Position numbers and translations under genes: made by a program. From Beverwykella pulmonaria (lineage: Eukaryota; Ascomycota; Dothideomycetes; Pleosporales; Melanommataceae), in the NCBI GenBank assembly GCA_001599595.1, contig BCHH01000010.1, forward strand, positions 1,361,392 to 1,425,391: a stretch of 64,000 nt of DNA, in the 5' to 3' direction. Shown here piece by piece: positions 40,729-54,100 of the stretch. Positions within the stretch are counted from its first letter, which is position 1, and each line of letters starts with the position of its first letter. The notes under the pieces were generated by a model that ran no database searches, was not told the DNA's origin, and worked only from the letters and a program-made list of their open reading frames with translations.

Positions 40729-42746
40729 TTACTTTGTGCCATTCATGTTCGCCTCGAGTCTTGACACCAGCGGACTGCCCTCGTAATCCTTCTCCTTGGC
40801 CTTATGCCTAGGACTCGACTGCGGACTCGATTCGGGGCTTGGAATGTCCGCTGTGTTCGACCGCTTGGGTCGAAATGGAATCGGCGTGGAGGGCCTCGAA
40901 GAGAGAAACTAAAAAACCATTAGCATCGAATACGCACGTGAGGTGTGTCGCGAGTACTCACGGAAGAAGCCGCGGACAGGAGGGCGATGAGGGAAGCCTG
41001 GACCACATCCTGGTGTATGCCGACACCCCATACTCTCTGACTCGAGCCCGCCGCCGTGCACTCAATGTATGTCGCAGCCTTTGCGTTCTTGTTGGCACCG
41101 ATCGTGTGCTCCTTGTACTCAGCGACATCCAAGTCGATTCCAAGAGTCCGCAATGCGTCCGCCAAAGATGAAATAGCACCATTACCCGAGCCGCGGATTT
41201 CGTGCTCCTGGCCGTCGATCTCGATGACGCCCTTGAACAGACGTTTGAGATTTCGGCTGCTTTGCGTCTTACCGGCTTCTGATGGCGCGGGGGATTTGGA
41301 GCGGTCGGCCGTAATCTCGTAGTCGATTAAGCTGAAGCGCGGGTTCCTCTTCAGATGATATGCGTCGGAGAATAATTTTGTGATTTCTGTGGGCAGAAGC
41401 TCGCGGCCAAGCATGTCCGTTTCCCGCTGCACGATCCTTGAGAATGCAACCTGGAGGCCGCGAGGTAGGTCGAGCTCCAGCTGGCGCTGGATGATCCAGG
41501 CCACGCCGCCTTTGCCGCTCTGGGAGTTGACGCGGATGATGGCCTCGTAGGTTCGTCCAATGTCCGCCGGATCCAGAGGCAGGTACGGGAGCTGCCATGG
41601 GCTCTCCGCCGTCGCGCCGTTCCTTTTTCGGGTCTGGAAGCCCTTCTTGATGGCATCTTGGTGGGATCCACTGAACGCGCAGACAACCAGCTGTCCTCCG
41701 TACGGCGCACGCGGGTGTACGGGAATCTTGTTGGCTGATTCAACGACATCGATGACCGACTTGAGGTCAGAGAAATCGATGTTGGGGTGGATGCCCTGGG
41801 TGTAGAGATTGAGAGCCAGTGTGACCAGGTCCACGTTCCCGGTTCTCTCGCCATTGCCAAAGAGGGTCCCCTCTACCCTGTCTGCGCCTGCCATCTGTGC
41901 CAGCTCCGCAGCGGCTACAGCACAGCCACGGTCATTGTGGGGGTGCAGGGACACGCAGATCTTGTTCCGCTCCGAGATGTGCCTGCAGAAGTACTCGATC
42001 TGGTCGGCGTACACGTTGGGCGTGGCCACCTCGACTGTGGCCGGGAGGTTGAAGATGATGGGGTTCTCCTCGGTCGGGCCCCATGCGTCCTTGACGGCCT
42101 CGCAGACCTCAATGACAAAGGCGGGGTCTGAGTCGGAGAAGGTCTCGGGCGAGAACTCGTATGCCCACTCGGTGCCGGCGGTGCTGGGGTCGTCCTTTGT
42201 GATGGAGCGAGCATAGCGCGTGCACTCGACTGCCAGGGCCACGGTCTGGGCGTTGTCCATGTTGAAGACGATCTGCTGGAAGCACGGGCTCGTGGCAAGG
42301 TAGAGGTGGAGGATGGCCTTCTTCGCGCCCTTGACCGAGTCGACGGTGCGGCGGATGAGCTCCTTGCGGCACGGCGAGAGCACTTGCAGCCACACGTCGT
42401 CGGGGACCACGCCGGGGGTCTGCACCAGACGCTGCGTGAAGTCGAAGTCGGTTTGCGAGGCCGAGGGAAACGAGACTTCGATTTCTTTGTATCCGAGCTT
42501 GACGAGCATGTGGAAGTACTCCCATTTCTGGTCGCCGTCCTGCACACACAGGAATTAGCCATGCTGGGTGTACGGGGGGAGCTCCACACGCACCATGGGG
42601 TCAACCAGCGACTGGTTGCCGTCGCGCAGATCCGTCGACAGCCATCGCGGGGGTTTGTCGATGGACTTGGACGGCCACGCGCGGTCGGGCAAGACCAATG
42701 GCGTGAACTTTTTGTACTTCTTCCACGGCTCCTTGAGCATCGGCAT
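40729..42746 (-). CDS. LEU4: 2-isopropylmalate synthase
   Basis: Three exons (42594-42746, 40962-42539, 40729-40908; introns of 54 and 53 nt) encode 636 residues. The catalytic HMGL-like barrel starts at [15 protein letters not shown] (metal-binding Asp in LRDGNQ) and includes the metal-binding [19 protein letters not shown] and [20 protein letters not shown] are hallmark IPMS segments. The C-terminal LeuA regulatory domain (about residues 455-575) contains [19 protein letters not shown], the leucine-feedback region. The last exon adds a Ser/Pro-rich tail. It catalyses acetyl-CoA plus 2-oxoisovalerate to 2-isopropylmalate, the first committed step of leucine synthesis. No clear mitochondrial presequence precedes [11 protein letters not shown]. 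Confidence 0.96.
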
Positions 42747-43048
42747 GGCGGGCGACGGCGGGGAGGAATTGCGGAGGAGGAGGAGAGGAGGAGGAGGGAG
42801 TGTGGGTGAGGTGAGTGAGTGGTGTGAATCAGAGGTCCAAAAGTTTTTTGGTAGCACACATGGAAACCAGTTAAACGCGGGCCATTCATTTGCGGGGCAG
42901 CCCAGCCGACGTCGGATTGGCTGCCGGCTATTCCAGGAACAAGGAAAGCATTTTCATGCAGCAAACACGCCCTTCACGCATGCGTCACCTTGTACAGTTA
43001 GAGTGGCTCTGCGCCGTCGCGCCATTCTTACATTGAATCTCTCTCGGC
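42747..43048. promoter_or_regulatory. LEU4 upstream region
   Basis: A 302-bp gap to the next minus-strand gene's stop. It holds the LEU4 promoter, with a CT-rich stretch (on the minus strand) close to the start. Confidence 0.5.
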
Positions 43049-44994
43049 TCAGAATATCGGAATCCTCAGTCCGCAGCACTCCAAATTGGCGCCATCTACT
43101 TCCGCCCTCCGCCCGAAATACATCCACAGGAACTCTTGAATGAAGGCTTTATCCGCCTCGCTCCACGTGTCAAGCCCCATCCTGCTGATGTCATCTCTCG
43201 AGACGTTCAGCGTCTCCTGGTCCTCGTCCGCGTTCTCGTCGTCGGCGCTCTCAATGAGCGCGTTGAGATTGTTGATCAGCACCGACGTCCCTCGGTGGAA
43301 GTACGCAATCACGGCCGTGTGCAAGCCTTCCTCGTAATTCGACATGTCCCCCAGCACCTCTCGGTCGCGCTCTCTTTCTTTCGTGGTATAGGCGACTGTC
43401 TCTCCGGCCGACGCCCACCACATGAAGCCTGAATACGCCAGCCGTGACCAAGTCGTCGACTCCACCGCTGTCTCATCATACGCCTCGTTGAAATCAGCAT
43501 CGGCGTCGCTCGACTCACTGCGCGCCAAAAGTGCCGTCTGGTCGTCCTCCGATTCCGCATGCCCGTTGGCCCCCGCAGAGTCATGCCGATATTTCCACAG
43601 CTCGTGATGTAACAGTCGATACCGCCACACATCCCTCTGACTCGCTTTGACTCGTGCGCCATCCGAAGTCTTGATCGTGGGCCATCGCCGTTCCGCGGGG
43701 GGTGCATCAAAGGAAGGGGGCATCTCCACAATAATGTCGTATAGTTTCGTCTTGGTGACGATAATCTCGTCCGTAGTGCATGCGACCCAGCCCCGAGAAG
43801 GCAGCCCGCTTTCGTGGGACAGGTCTCCATTGTCTCCATTGGGTCCGAGCTTTTCTAGAAGGGGTATATCGTGGATGCCGAGGGAGAACAACGAACGGAG
43901 GCGGAGTAGTCCCTCTGCGCCGGGAGCCAGCAACTCATTGAGATTACTGGGTATGCTCGCCAATACCGATAAATCATATACTGCAATCCACGATCAGCCT
44001 ACGAACCCTCCTGCATGATGCTGTGTGCATACCAAACTCGCACGTCGCTCGGACAGGCGGTGCGCCAACGAACAATATCCGTTTTCTAAGAAGCGCCGCT
44101 TGCTGCAGACGGAAAACTAGGGGGCCGAATGTATCAATGTAGTCTATGACGGAAAGCGCAGGATGGAACGGGGGTAGCGACTGCTCCGTAGGTATCACTG
44201 CCGTGATCGTCGAAAGCGCTCGCTCTCTGAAGTGTCCTTTTCGCAGCTCGGGTTTGGGCGCAGAGCCTGAAGCGCGTGATTTCGATTGCTCTTCCCAGAA
44301 TTCTTCGAGCGGTGCGGTCGCTGTCGGGTCCTCGGAAAGGGAGCTAATTCCGCCATCAGTCATGCTACTGAAAGCGCCCAACTGCCATTGTAGCCTACCT
44401 CGCCATCTTCTGGAGTCTTGAAGCATGAAGCCAGCTCCGCCCAAGTCTCCCATAGCTCAGCGGCACGAGTATGCCCACAGAAACAAAAGTCGCATTGCGC
44501 TCCGCCTCGGACGCCGTGGCATTTGCGAACGCGCTGAGCCCAGCGTAGCCCTCATGGACGAAGTATCTGTCCTATAATCAGCCATCTCTTACATCGGCTC
44601 CACACATAGATATACGGACACTAGGTCGGATTTGACGTTGTGAAGGCCCGAGGGCAGCGATTTGAATTCGACGGCGCCATCGAGGGGTACTGGGATTCAG
44701 TGAGTCGGAGCTGTGGACAATGATGCGTGGAGAAGAGGGGTACCGTCAACAGAAGATCTCTTCCATGCGACTGTGTATCTGCATGAGGTCAGTGGAGAAC
44801 GGTGAAGCTTTTGGATATTTTCCGCAGCCGTCGCATTCGCACGCAGGCAACCCGCATAAGCGGACAGGCGCAGGTAGAAGAACGTACCCGACTTTCTTGT
44901 CGAACTTGATTAGAAAGAGCGCCGAAAGCTGCGGCGCTTCGTTCTCGCTCCCGGCATCAACGTCGGTCGCGCTGGAGTCTGTGGAAGCAGTCAT
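43049..44994 (-). CDS. DUF4484 protein, LCHN/DENND11-like
   Basis: Six exons (44888-44994, 44744-44778, 44622-44689, 44399-44571, 44033-44343, 43049-43980) encode 541 residues. The N-terminal DENN-like part reads LSALFLIKFDKKVG, GYTVAWKRSSV, VEFKSLPSGLHNVKSDL, YFVHEGYAGLSAFANA and VPLSYGRLGR. It continues with HPALSVIDYIDTFGPLVFRL and RILFVGAPPVRATCEFVYDL. The last exon is the fungal DUF4484 region (IHDIPLLEKLG, ACTTDEIIVTKTKLYDIIVE). LCHN relatives belong to the DENN group, often Rab exchange factors; the precise role here is inferred. Exon 2 is only 35 nt. The intron at 44344-44398 has alternative acceptors 18 and 21 nt away that keep the frame or nearly so. Confidence 0.88.
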
Positions 44995-45182
44995 AGCCAA
45001 TGTGGTGTTGGTTGAGGAGCCGTCAAGCTGGCTAGCGACGCGAAGGCGGAGTCTCGGCTAAACCTGCCTGGCTTCGTCCTCCAGGCACGTTTGCACTGTG
45101 ACCAGGGGTGAATGTCATCACATTGGAATAGAAACGTGGTATGCTAGCTATAATTACTACGTCTCTCTTTCGCGTCGCCTAT

Positions 45183-48100
45183 CTACTGTAACATAGCATC
45201 CAAATCCTCACTCAAAATTTCCTCCATCATTGTGATCCACCTCTGTGTTTCTCTCTCCACCATCTCATCATCATCCTCCCTCAGCTCACTGATGAACGGC
45301 AGCATCTCAGGCAACAGCCCAAGCCACTCCTCTCCAAGCTTCTTCGTCAACCTCTGTTCGCACTTCACTGTTGCGAGACGCGTGTGCACATTCTCAGATC
45401 GCATGTACTTGAGCAGAACCCCACTCATTTCGCGGTGGTTGTCGACGGAGGATGAAGAGGCAGCTGCGAGGTCGGTTATCGCAGGGATGATGTGGTCCGT
45501 CACTTCGATAGGGGAATCGATCGTGAGCTGTTTCAGAAGGGGTTTCATGATCGCACCGTAGTGGGATGGCGCTTGCCAGAATCCGTCCTGATCATGCTGG
45601 AATGTCTTCTGTAGCGCCTTCAGCACTGCACCCCGCAACTTTGATTCGCCCTCCTTTGTGGACAAGTACTCCAAGAGATGTGCTGTGTGCTCGACAATGT
45701 AGCTCGAGTAGCTTGTGACAATAGACTTGAATTTCTCGAAAAACGCTGCCAGGAATTTGCAGAAAGTGATGGAGCGAGACATGTCCTGCTTGGAGGAGGT
45801 GCTTGCCAAATCCACTAGCTGAATGAAGAACGGTCGGAATGTGGCGTCGTTCAACTTCAGTGTCATGCCCAGGACGCATTCAATGAGAGTGTCTTCCAGC
45901 TTTTCCACTTCGTCGTCATCGAATGTGTCATCACCTGGCTGTGATTCTATCTCACTTCGAAGATCAAAGACTCTCAGGAGGAGGCTAAACAATACGGAGC
46001 TCGTTTTGATTAACTTCGACTTTGTCTGGCTCTCGATTGTTGACAGGATAAGTTCTAGCTGCTCTTGTGATGCCTAGTTTGGTGTTAGCTTACGTTGTTA
46101 TAGATGACTTTGAAAATACATACCTCGTAGCCGTGGCTGATGGCGTCGGACCAAGTAGATTTGATGGCAGTAAATGCCTCCTGGGTGCCCAGGTGTTGCG
46201 ATATACTTTGGTAGAATTGTCTCCGGCTTTCGTCGCAGGATTCATCTAACTGACTAGCAGCAGAGAGCTGGGAGAGTTTGAGAGCCGGAATCATGTACTC
46301 GCGCGAGAACATGTAAGCTAGCCGCTCTACGACATTAGACAGGAGGGCAAAGACAGCATTGTGTAGGCCAATCTTTTCCTGCTCAATAGCCTCTTTCAAG
46401 TATTCGAAGGCTGCTGGTAGTATGATTGGCAGTAAAGATATTGCTTCATCCCCCAGGACGTCCACGATAGACGTGAGACAGAGAAGCGATAAGATACGCA
46501 CTCGATCATCGTTACTCGCCAGAGAATGCGAGCCTGATATTGTTCGGGCAACAGCTGCAACAGCCGTGACATCTCTCTTGCCAAATTTCTCAACAATCCG
46601 GTCGATGCAGCTGACCACAATGGCCTTGACATCACTCTCTTGAGTCTGCCGCAGAAGCTCCTCAACGCTGGGGAGGAAGGCCAGTAATGCAGACACCGAT
46701 ACCTGGTCATTTTGCGGCACAGTGCCCGCTCGAAGTTCAATAGATTTGATCGCAGCAACTCGAACTTGATGGTCAGGGTTTGAGAGTAGTATCTCGGTAG
46801 ATTTGATGAGATCAGTTGTGGGAAGGAGGTCGAGAGCTTTAGCGAGTACGCTGCTACAACACTGGTGAAGTTCGGGGATCTTGACAACTGTTTTCGAAAG
46901 CTGGATCGTGGTGTCAATGATGCTTGCAAAAATCTCTCGAGGCTTCGTTAACTCAGATTTCCGTCGGAATGCTTTGCCAACATGTGCTTTGAGTCGTTCG
47001 TCAGCCGAAAGCTCCGCTAGGGAAGATAGCAGATTGATCAATGCGCTTTCGACTTGAAAAGGCTGTTTTTCATTCAAACCAAACAAGGTATCAGATATCT
47101 TGCGCTTTGGTCCAGCTGCATCCGCTACGAGGTCAAGGTAGCCTTTGAAAGCCTGCGAATGTAAGCGAATCAGCACGGAACATGATCAACGCAGGTACTC
47201 ACATTTAGTGTTGCGACCGGATCGAATGCAAGGAGTAATTCGATCGCAAATTTACGTTGAGAGGTGCTTGTCGGATATCTGTCGACAAGGAGAGCAATGA
47301 TTGCGGAGAGAGAATCATCAGGACCCAGAGTTTGCGCTAGTTCGGAGAATAGCTTTAGCCGGCGATGCTGAGGTATGTGCTCGAAGGCGGCGGTGAAGCT
47401 TAACAACAGGTCTGCCACCCCCGTGAGAAAGCTTTTGTGTCTTGCCTTCAGTGATGCAGCTAGTTGAGGCACTACTCGCGATATCGTCTGATCAACAACA
47501 TGCGCGGAATAATCATCCTTTTGCCGAAGTAAAGTAGAGCCAATGAAAGTGAATATTGGCATGAGGTTGTGCAGGACGAGTTCCGGGACCCATGAAGCTA
47601 GGCTTGCGATGAGCAGCAGTGCCCCATTCTGCACTTGAGGGCTTGTGGAATGTCGGATGCAGTCGATGAGGAGGTCTGCCCGCACAAACGCTTGGTATTC
47701 AACGGGATCTTGTTCATCCTATTAACTGTTAACAGAGAGTTTCCTTGAAGATTGACATGCATTTCACCTTGAGCTTGTTCACAATAGGTGTCAGCGAACC
47801 AATAATGGAGCTCTGAAGATATACTAGGTCTGACCCAGACTGTTGTTTGAGCTGCTGGAGCTCACCGAGGATTGCGAACAAGTTCTTAAAGAGAGGCAGG
47901 TGCTCGGTTGGATTTGAGCCTTCAACCAGTTCGAGAACTAGAGTCAGCCTTCGGAGCAGTCTGGAAGTGTCCTCAGGAGACTGAAGCTCAACGCGAGCCA
48001 TTTCTGTGCGACTCGTCCTCCGCCTCTTCTTCGCTGGCGGACCCTCGGGCATTTGAAGTGCAGCTGGAACGCTTTCCAGGAAGCTAGTAAGAATCAATGT

Positions 48101-50653
48101 GTCTAATTTGACGTGGCGCAATGTCTCCAGCGAGCGCATCCTGCAAAGTCGATCGAAGTCTGTTCCCTCTTCTTTCAGTGCCAGTTCAAGGAGGATCTGG
48201 CTCAGTGTATAGCGAGACTCGGACTTTAGAAAAGACCAGATATTGCTCAGCCGATCGAAGACAGCATCCAGAAGCTCTGTTCGCTCTCTATTGACATTAC
48301 CGCTGATAAGATCGGTCAGAAGCTTGATACTTTCAGCCTCTCGTGCTACGAGTGCATTTAGGTGAGTCTTGTCTGCATCTGTAACATTCACCTTTTCTCG
48401 GTCACTTTGCGCCTTGACCATAGCATTCGATTGTGTGCACCAGGCCCGAATGACGGGGAGGAGCGTATTCGTACGGACGCTCACCGTCGATTTTCCGACG
48501 AAGTTAAACAACGGGAGGAGCTGAAGGCGAACGCGAAGAAGAGGTGTGAGGGCTGCATGGCTACCTAAAAAGGATGCCAAAGAGCTTCTCAGAGATAATT
48601 TCAATCCGTTCTTGTTGTGGCTCTTTGATGTTTGGGTGCCCTGTAAGACGTCTCTCATTGACCTTATGACAATGGTCGAGTCAATGACACATTCTTCAAG
48701 GATAGGAACGAGAACTGAGTTGAAAAGTTCGGATGTTTCGTCCAGTTGTAGTGGGGAAACTTCCGAGGGCGAATTTCCATACATGTTTGTGGATCCCCAA
48801 ACGGGGCAAGTTGATATTTTGCTTGCGGAACTGGATTTTTTTGATATTGCCGCGATGCATGCCGCAGCCGAACGGCGAACAATCGGCGACGCATCCGCAA
48901 GGGCACATATAAGGTACGGAGCCAAATTCTGCAGGTCAATTTCGCTGTCAAGATTGTTGACTAGTGCGGTAGTAGAGCGGATGGCCGCGAGACGGACGGC
49001 GACAGACGTTGGCCCGCACCACAGTCTGATCATGAAACTCAAAAATAAAGGATGTTGGAATGCTTCATTTCGTCGGAGTGTTTTCGAGCCTAAGAATTGA
49101 CGAACTCCTTTTGTGGACAATACCACTTGCTCAAACGCTTCTAGGACAGCTTGGAAAGACTTTGATGGCGTTGTGCTTAGAAAGGTAGTCTCTGTAATAT
49201 CCGGTAGAGAGGCCAACGGTGAATCATCGGCCTTGTTTATGTCCAACATCTCCTCGTCTTCCGAGCTCGTAGCATCGATGTCATTGATATCGAGTGATTC
49301 CTGGAGGACTACCCCTAAGGACTCAAAATCGGTCCCGTCCTTCTTCACCACGGTCAGCAGAAGTTTGGAGATAGTGGCGGATTCGCTCAATTGCGTCACT
49401 AGATCCAGGAGCTGACCGTGTTCCACTGAGCCTAGAGCACTGCTTTTTATCAGCTTAAGCAGCACCGACAGACATATAGATGCGGATGCAGTGTTGACCA
49501 TGTTCGAGTCCAGAATATTCCGGACAAGGACTCGTCTTTCCTCGGAGTAAGTGGCAGAGCCAGCTCCTTCAATGGCTCCTAACGCGCACCCAAGCGCGAG
49601 TCGTTCGATTCGGCATTTTGTTGAGAGAGATTGCAGTGTTTGGACTAGATTAGGGATCTTGAGTAATCTTCTAAGCACCTGTGTCGGAATTTCCAGGTGA
49701 GATCTCTCTTCTGCAATAATAGCCAAGCACACGAGACAGCTATCCAGCGTCTCACTGTCCTGGCTCAGAACCACGGCTTCCATGAGAGAGTCCAAGACTT
49801 TGTCCTCGAAAGCCCCCTTTGTTACCAGCACAATGATAATCATGTAGCACCCCATGACAGCTTCGGGGGCGTTGGCCAACTTCATACACTCGTTAAGCAC
49901 GGGCAGCACCCGGAAGAGCATTTCTTCGGTCTTTTGATCCTGAATCTCCTTTCTGCCGGAACTCGAACCATCAAGAATGGCACTTATGGCTTGGGTCGTA
50001 ATGCTAGACCAGAAGGATAACAGGGTCGGCCCCTGATGCGAGGCTTGTAGCACCTTTACAACGTACGATTGTAGTGCCGTGAAGAAATTGGGCGTGTGCA
50101 CAGCGGTGTGAACGATAGTATGGCGCGGCGGATTCGAGGGCGGGGTTATGTATGGAAAGAGGAACCGCAAGGTCGGAGGTGGTTGTTTCGGAAGAATGGA
50201 CAAGAGTGCCAGGAATTGGTGAGTTTGGTGGTAGGGAAGATATGTGAGAACTAGACATTCTGTGTTGTATTCGTGCACCCGAAATCTTCGCACCAGCCAT
50301 TCCAAGGCCATCTCGGCGGGCTTCAAGCATAGCCGAGAGCCGACCAGTGTGATGAAAGCTTCCAGCACCTTATCCAGCTCTTCATTCTCCTTCTTCGTCA
50401 TTTGTGACCGGTCTTCTACCTTACTCTGTTCGCTGAACAGGTTTCTGGCGAATTGCGCGAAGCGGCCATCGAGTGTGCAGAGCTCGCGGAAGCCCTCGTA
50501 GCAGAGCAAGTAGATGGAGTCGAATGATTGGGAGGCAGCAACCTTTGGTTCGTACAGCAGCGACTTGCCATGTGCGGCCTTTTGCGCTTTGAGGTCGAGT
50601 TGGCGGGTGCTCGACGCAGCAATGGCCGAGAGCTGCTTCTGTAGCGACGTCAT
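45183..50653 (-). CDS. UTP10: U3 snoRNP / small-subunit processome protein UTP10 (HEATR1)
   Basis: Four exons (47768-50653, 47203-47718, 46124-47152, 45183-46073; introns of 49-50 nt) encode 1,773 residues, matching the usual length of about 1,770. The N-terminus MTSLQKQLSAIAASSTRQLD and SLLYEPKVAASQSFDSIYLL are diagnostic for UTP10. The body is HEAT repeats, with a basic KKRRRTSRTE nuclear-type segment near residue 880, and the C-terminal BP28CT-like region precedes the HEAT-rich end. It is a nucleolar scaffold of the t-UTP complex needed for rRNA transcription and 18S processing. It diverges from NRDE2. Confidence 0.96.
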
Positions 50654-51158
50654 GATGGGCGGTGACCTCGGTGTTTAGAAGCTCGGTGTGAGAGGAATAT
50701 CAATTGAAGAATCCATCAGACAGAAGAGGGCGAGAGGAGGGGTGTGGCGGTATGCGGCGGCAGTTGGGAGCAAATGTCGATGAACGACGAAAGTTCTCTC
50801 AAAAATTCATTGCCAAGAGTTCGCGGAGGGTCCGTGCGCTCGGGGAAGGCGCGACTGGCGACGCGACCAACGCCTCATCCAAACCCTCTCATCGACAACA
50901 TTTGTTCCCACAAATCAGTACCACACAGCATTTCACAAGCTACTGGGCGTCAATATGGTAATGCAGATTGTTTCGCATGCCTTCCCGTGATTGTGCAACT
51001 GCCACTCACCACCTTCAAGGGCTGAAGACCCTTTCTCCTTTCTAAATCGTCTTCCGAGCAAACAGATCCCGCAGAAGTGAAAGGTGCGGCGCTGCAACTT
51101 AAAATGCACTCCTTACCTGGATTACGTTAGAACACGAACCCTTTATGGAATTCCCGCC
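50654..51158. promoter_or_regulatory. Shared divergent promoter of UTP10 and NRDE2
   Basis: The 505-bp interval separates two start codons on opposite strands. No TATA box is obvious. The two products both act in nuclear RNA metabolism, so co-regulation is plausible but unproven. Confidence 0.6.
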
Positions 51159-54100
51159 ATGGCTTCCAACATACCCAAATTTGCCAGCTTTAGGCCGAAA
51201 TCTAAGACACCCGCTGAGCCGCCCAAGCCTGCAGAGCCTCTCAAGCCTGAGAAGTCTTCACGGAGGCAGGAGAAGCCCTCACGATCTGGGGAACCTGTTA
51301 AACCTTCGAAGGAAGAGGTATCGAGAGCTCCCAATTACAAACACCCCCGGATTCCCGAAAAGGAAAACCAAGGTTCCTACATCGTGGACCGTAAAGGAGA
51401 CTTGTCGAATTTGACCTACGGCAGCCTAAATCGGTACAGCGTTCCTGCATATCGCCGCTATGGCTATGGATGTGTCATGGGAATCTCTTCAGACCGAAGA
51501 ATCGATCGAGACCGTACGACCGACCAGGAGCTTGTCTTAACACCCACGACCAGTCGCCGCCAAGAGAGGCTCCTGACGTCCAAGCACGTGAGCAGAGAAA
51601 ACACTCGTTCATTGCGATTTGTCAAGGCCTCTGGCGACACTCAAAAAAACCAAGACCTGGACTACGTTGCACTCTCTTCTACAAGAAAAAGGAAACGCGA
51701 TACTGACGTGGAGCCTGACGATGTTGACTATCGGTCAATAGAAGGCAAGACCGAGTCAGTCGAGCCTTCTGATCCAGACTTAAAGTATGAGTCTGATACG
51801 GAGCTGGAAAATGCCAACACTGCCGTCACCCAGAAGAACTCCCTTCTCACTCGCAGGACCCGTGATCATCCTGGTGATCTTCAAGCCTGGCTTGATCTTG
51901 TCGATCACCAAGAAGCAATGATGGGACTGGGACGTTCCTCATTCGAACTCAGCAGCTTAGAAAAACGGCATCTAGCAGATATTAAGATATCTACTTACGA
52001 GCAGGCATTACGAAAATTCGGCAATGGTCAAGGCAGCCAGATCAAGCTCTATTCCGGGTTGATGACCGAAGCCGCCGTAGCATGGGACGATGCGAAGTTA
52101 TCTACAAAATGGACCGAAGTTCTTACCAAATTCCCAAAGAGTCTGGAATTGTGGACACAGTATCTTGATTTCGTAGAAACTAGTTTCGTCAGCTTCAAGT
52201 ATGAAGACTGTCGAGCAACCTTCCGAAAGTGCTTGAGAGCTCTTCAGTCCAGTACTGATGCTGTGCTTCCGGAAACTTATCTTCATGTGATGGTCAGGCT
52301 GACCTCAATGATCCAGCAAGCTGGTTATCAAGAATTAGCACTAGCTCTGTGGCAGGCTCTGCTAGAGTACAATCTACTACCACCAATACCCGGAGCTGAT
52401 GCGCATACAGGCAGCAAGTCACCAGGCCAATTTGAAGAATTCTGGGACAGCGAGGTGGCCCGCATCGGCGAACTGAGTGCGAAGGGATGGCGAAATTTTG
52501 ATGCAGACGAAGATCCCCCTCCCGTCGCAGGACCGCCTGCTCTAGCACCACTAGACCTCTCCGAACCGACTTATGAGTTGTTTCGCAAAAGCGAGCTAGA
52601 ACATATGGCTGTACTAAAATATCCGGGCCGCACAACAGATGATGTTGGAGAAGATGACCCTTTTCATCTGATTCTCTTCTCAGACATCGAGGAGTTTTTG
52701 GGTGTCCTTCCGCAAGAAACGCCAAAGTTGCTGATCTTGGAAGCTTTTCTATGTTTCTGCCGTCTTCCACCCCTACCGCGAATTGGATCACATCAAGCGA
52801 GCTGGTGGTTGGACCCATTCCTTCGCTACGAAACCACGAGGGCATATGTACACCCTGATCAGCCAGCAACGTTTACTCAAATAGTTGCCAAATATTTAGA
52901 TTGCCCTATCAGTTATTCCCAAATGACAACTGAGCTTCTCTTCGACCAAGCATTCTCAGATAGAGCTGGGCCCATCGATATATCTTTTGTTCGAAAAGTC
53001 CTGAAGCTGTTGGTGGCAGACACAGCGAACGATGAGATAATCGGGGAATACCTCTTGGCACTAGAGTTCAAATACTTCCCTACTGATGCATTCAAGACTG
53101 CAAAGCAAACCCTTAAATACCGACCTACGAGCCTAAGTCTTTACAACGTGTATGGGCTCGCCGAATCACGTCGTGGCAACTCGGCAAAGGCCGACCAAGT
53201 ATTTGGTGCTGCTCTTTCGATGCAAAAAGGTGGGACTCCGTTCGCAACACCAGGCAGTTTACAACTCTTTAGTAGTTGGGTGTGGGAAGCCCTACGCAGG
53301 GGTGACAAGACAGAGGCACTGTGGCGTCTTGTATCTTCAAAAGGAGAAGTACTTAAGAGATCCGAGGGCGACAACGAAAATCCAGATCACACTGCCCTAC
53401 TTCGCGGACGCTCGGTTCTTACCGATGGATACGAGCGGGCACTTCTAGGCCAGGATCATCATTCCGCCACCCTATTTACCTCACTGCTGGCATTGCTTGC
53501 TTACCTCTCTGGTGGTCAGAAAGCCGAGAGTGCTCTTCATATTCATGAAAAACTTTCCATGTGGTTCAACGACCGCGACTTATCTCAGAGTCCAGCAGCA
53601 GAGCTCCACGCTCAGGCGACTGCTCAGTTTCTCATTTACCACGCTACCAACGCTTCGATCGTCAAGCCCTCCCTCATCCGCACAACTCTCGAGCCGCTAA
53701 TCAGCCGATTCCCCAGCAATGTGATTCTTCTCTCTTTATACGCCGCAAACGAAGTTCGCTTCTCGGTCGACGACCGTGTCCGCGGTATCATGAATCAACA
53801 ATTCTTGCGGAGTGACAAAAGTAGCAGTATTGCGACCTGGTTCTTCGCCATACACTTCGAAAAGCTACGCGGGGAAATCGCTGGCTCCACAAACCACTCG
53901 GTGCGTGCCTTATTCAAGAAAGCCGAAGCCGATATTGGGGCCCATAGCCCGGCTCTCTGGCGTTGCCACGTGCTCTTTGAACTAGAGGAAGCTCGCAAAG
54001 AACGAGAGAAGCGGCCGGCTAAGAAACCGAGGAAGGATGGGAAGAAGAGGAAAGAGGAGACGCTGCTGGAAGAGAGCCTCACGAGAGTGAGGGATACGTT

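Noticed and set aside
41915..42964. 349-codon frame overlapping LEU4
   Set aside because: Ser/Arg/Pro-rich alternate frame of LEU4; no family features.
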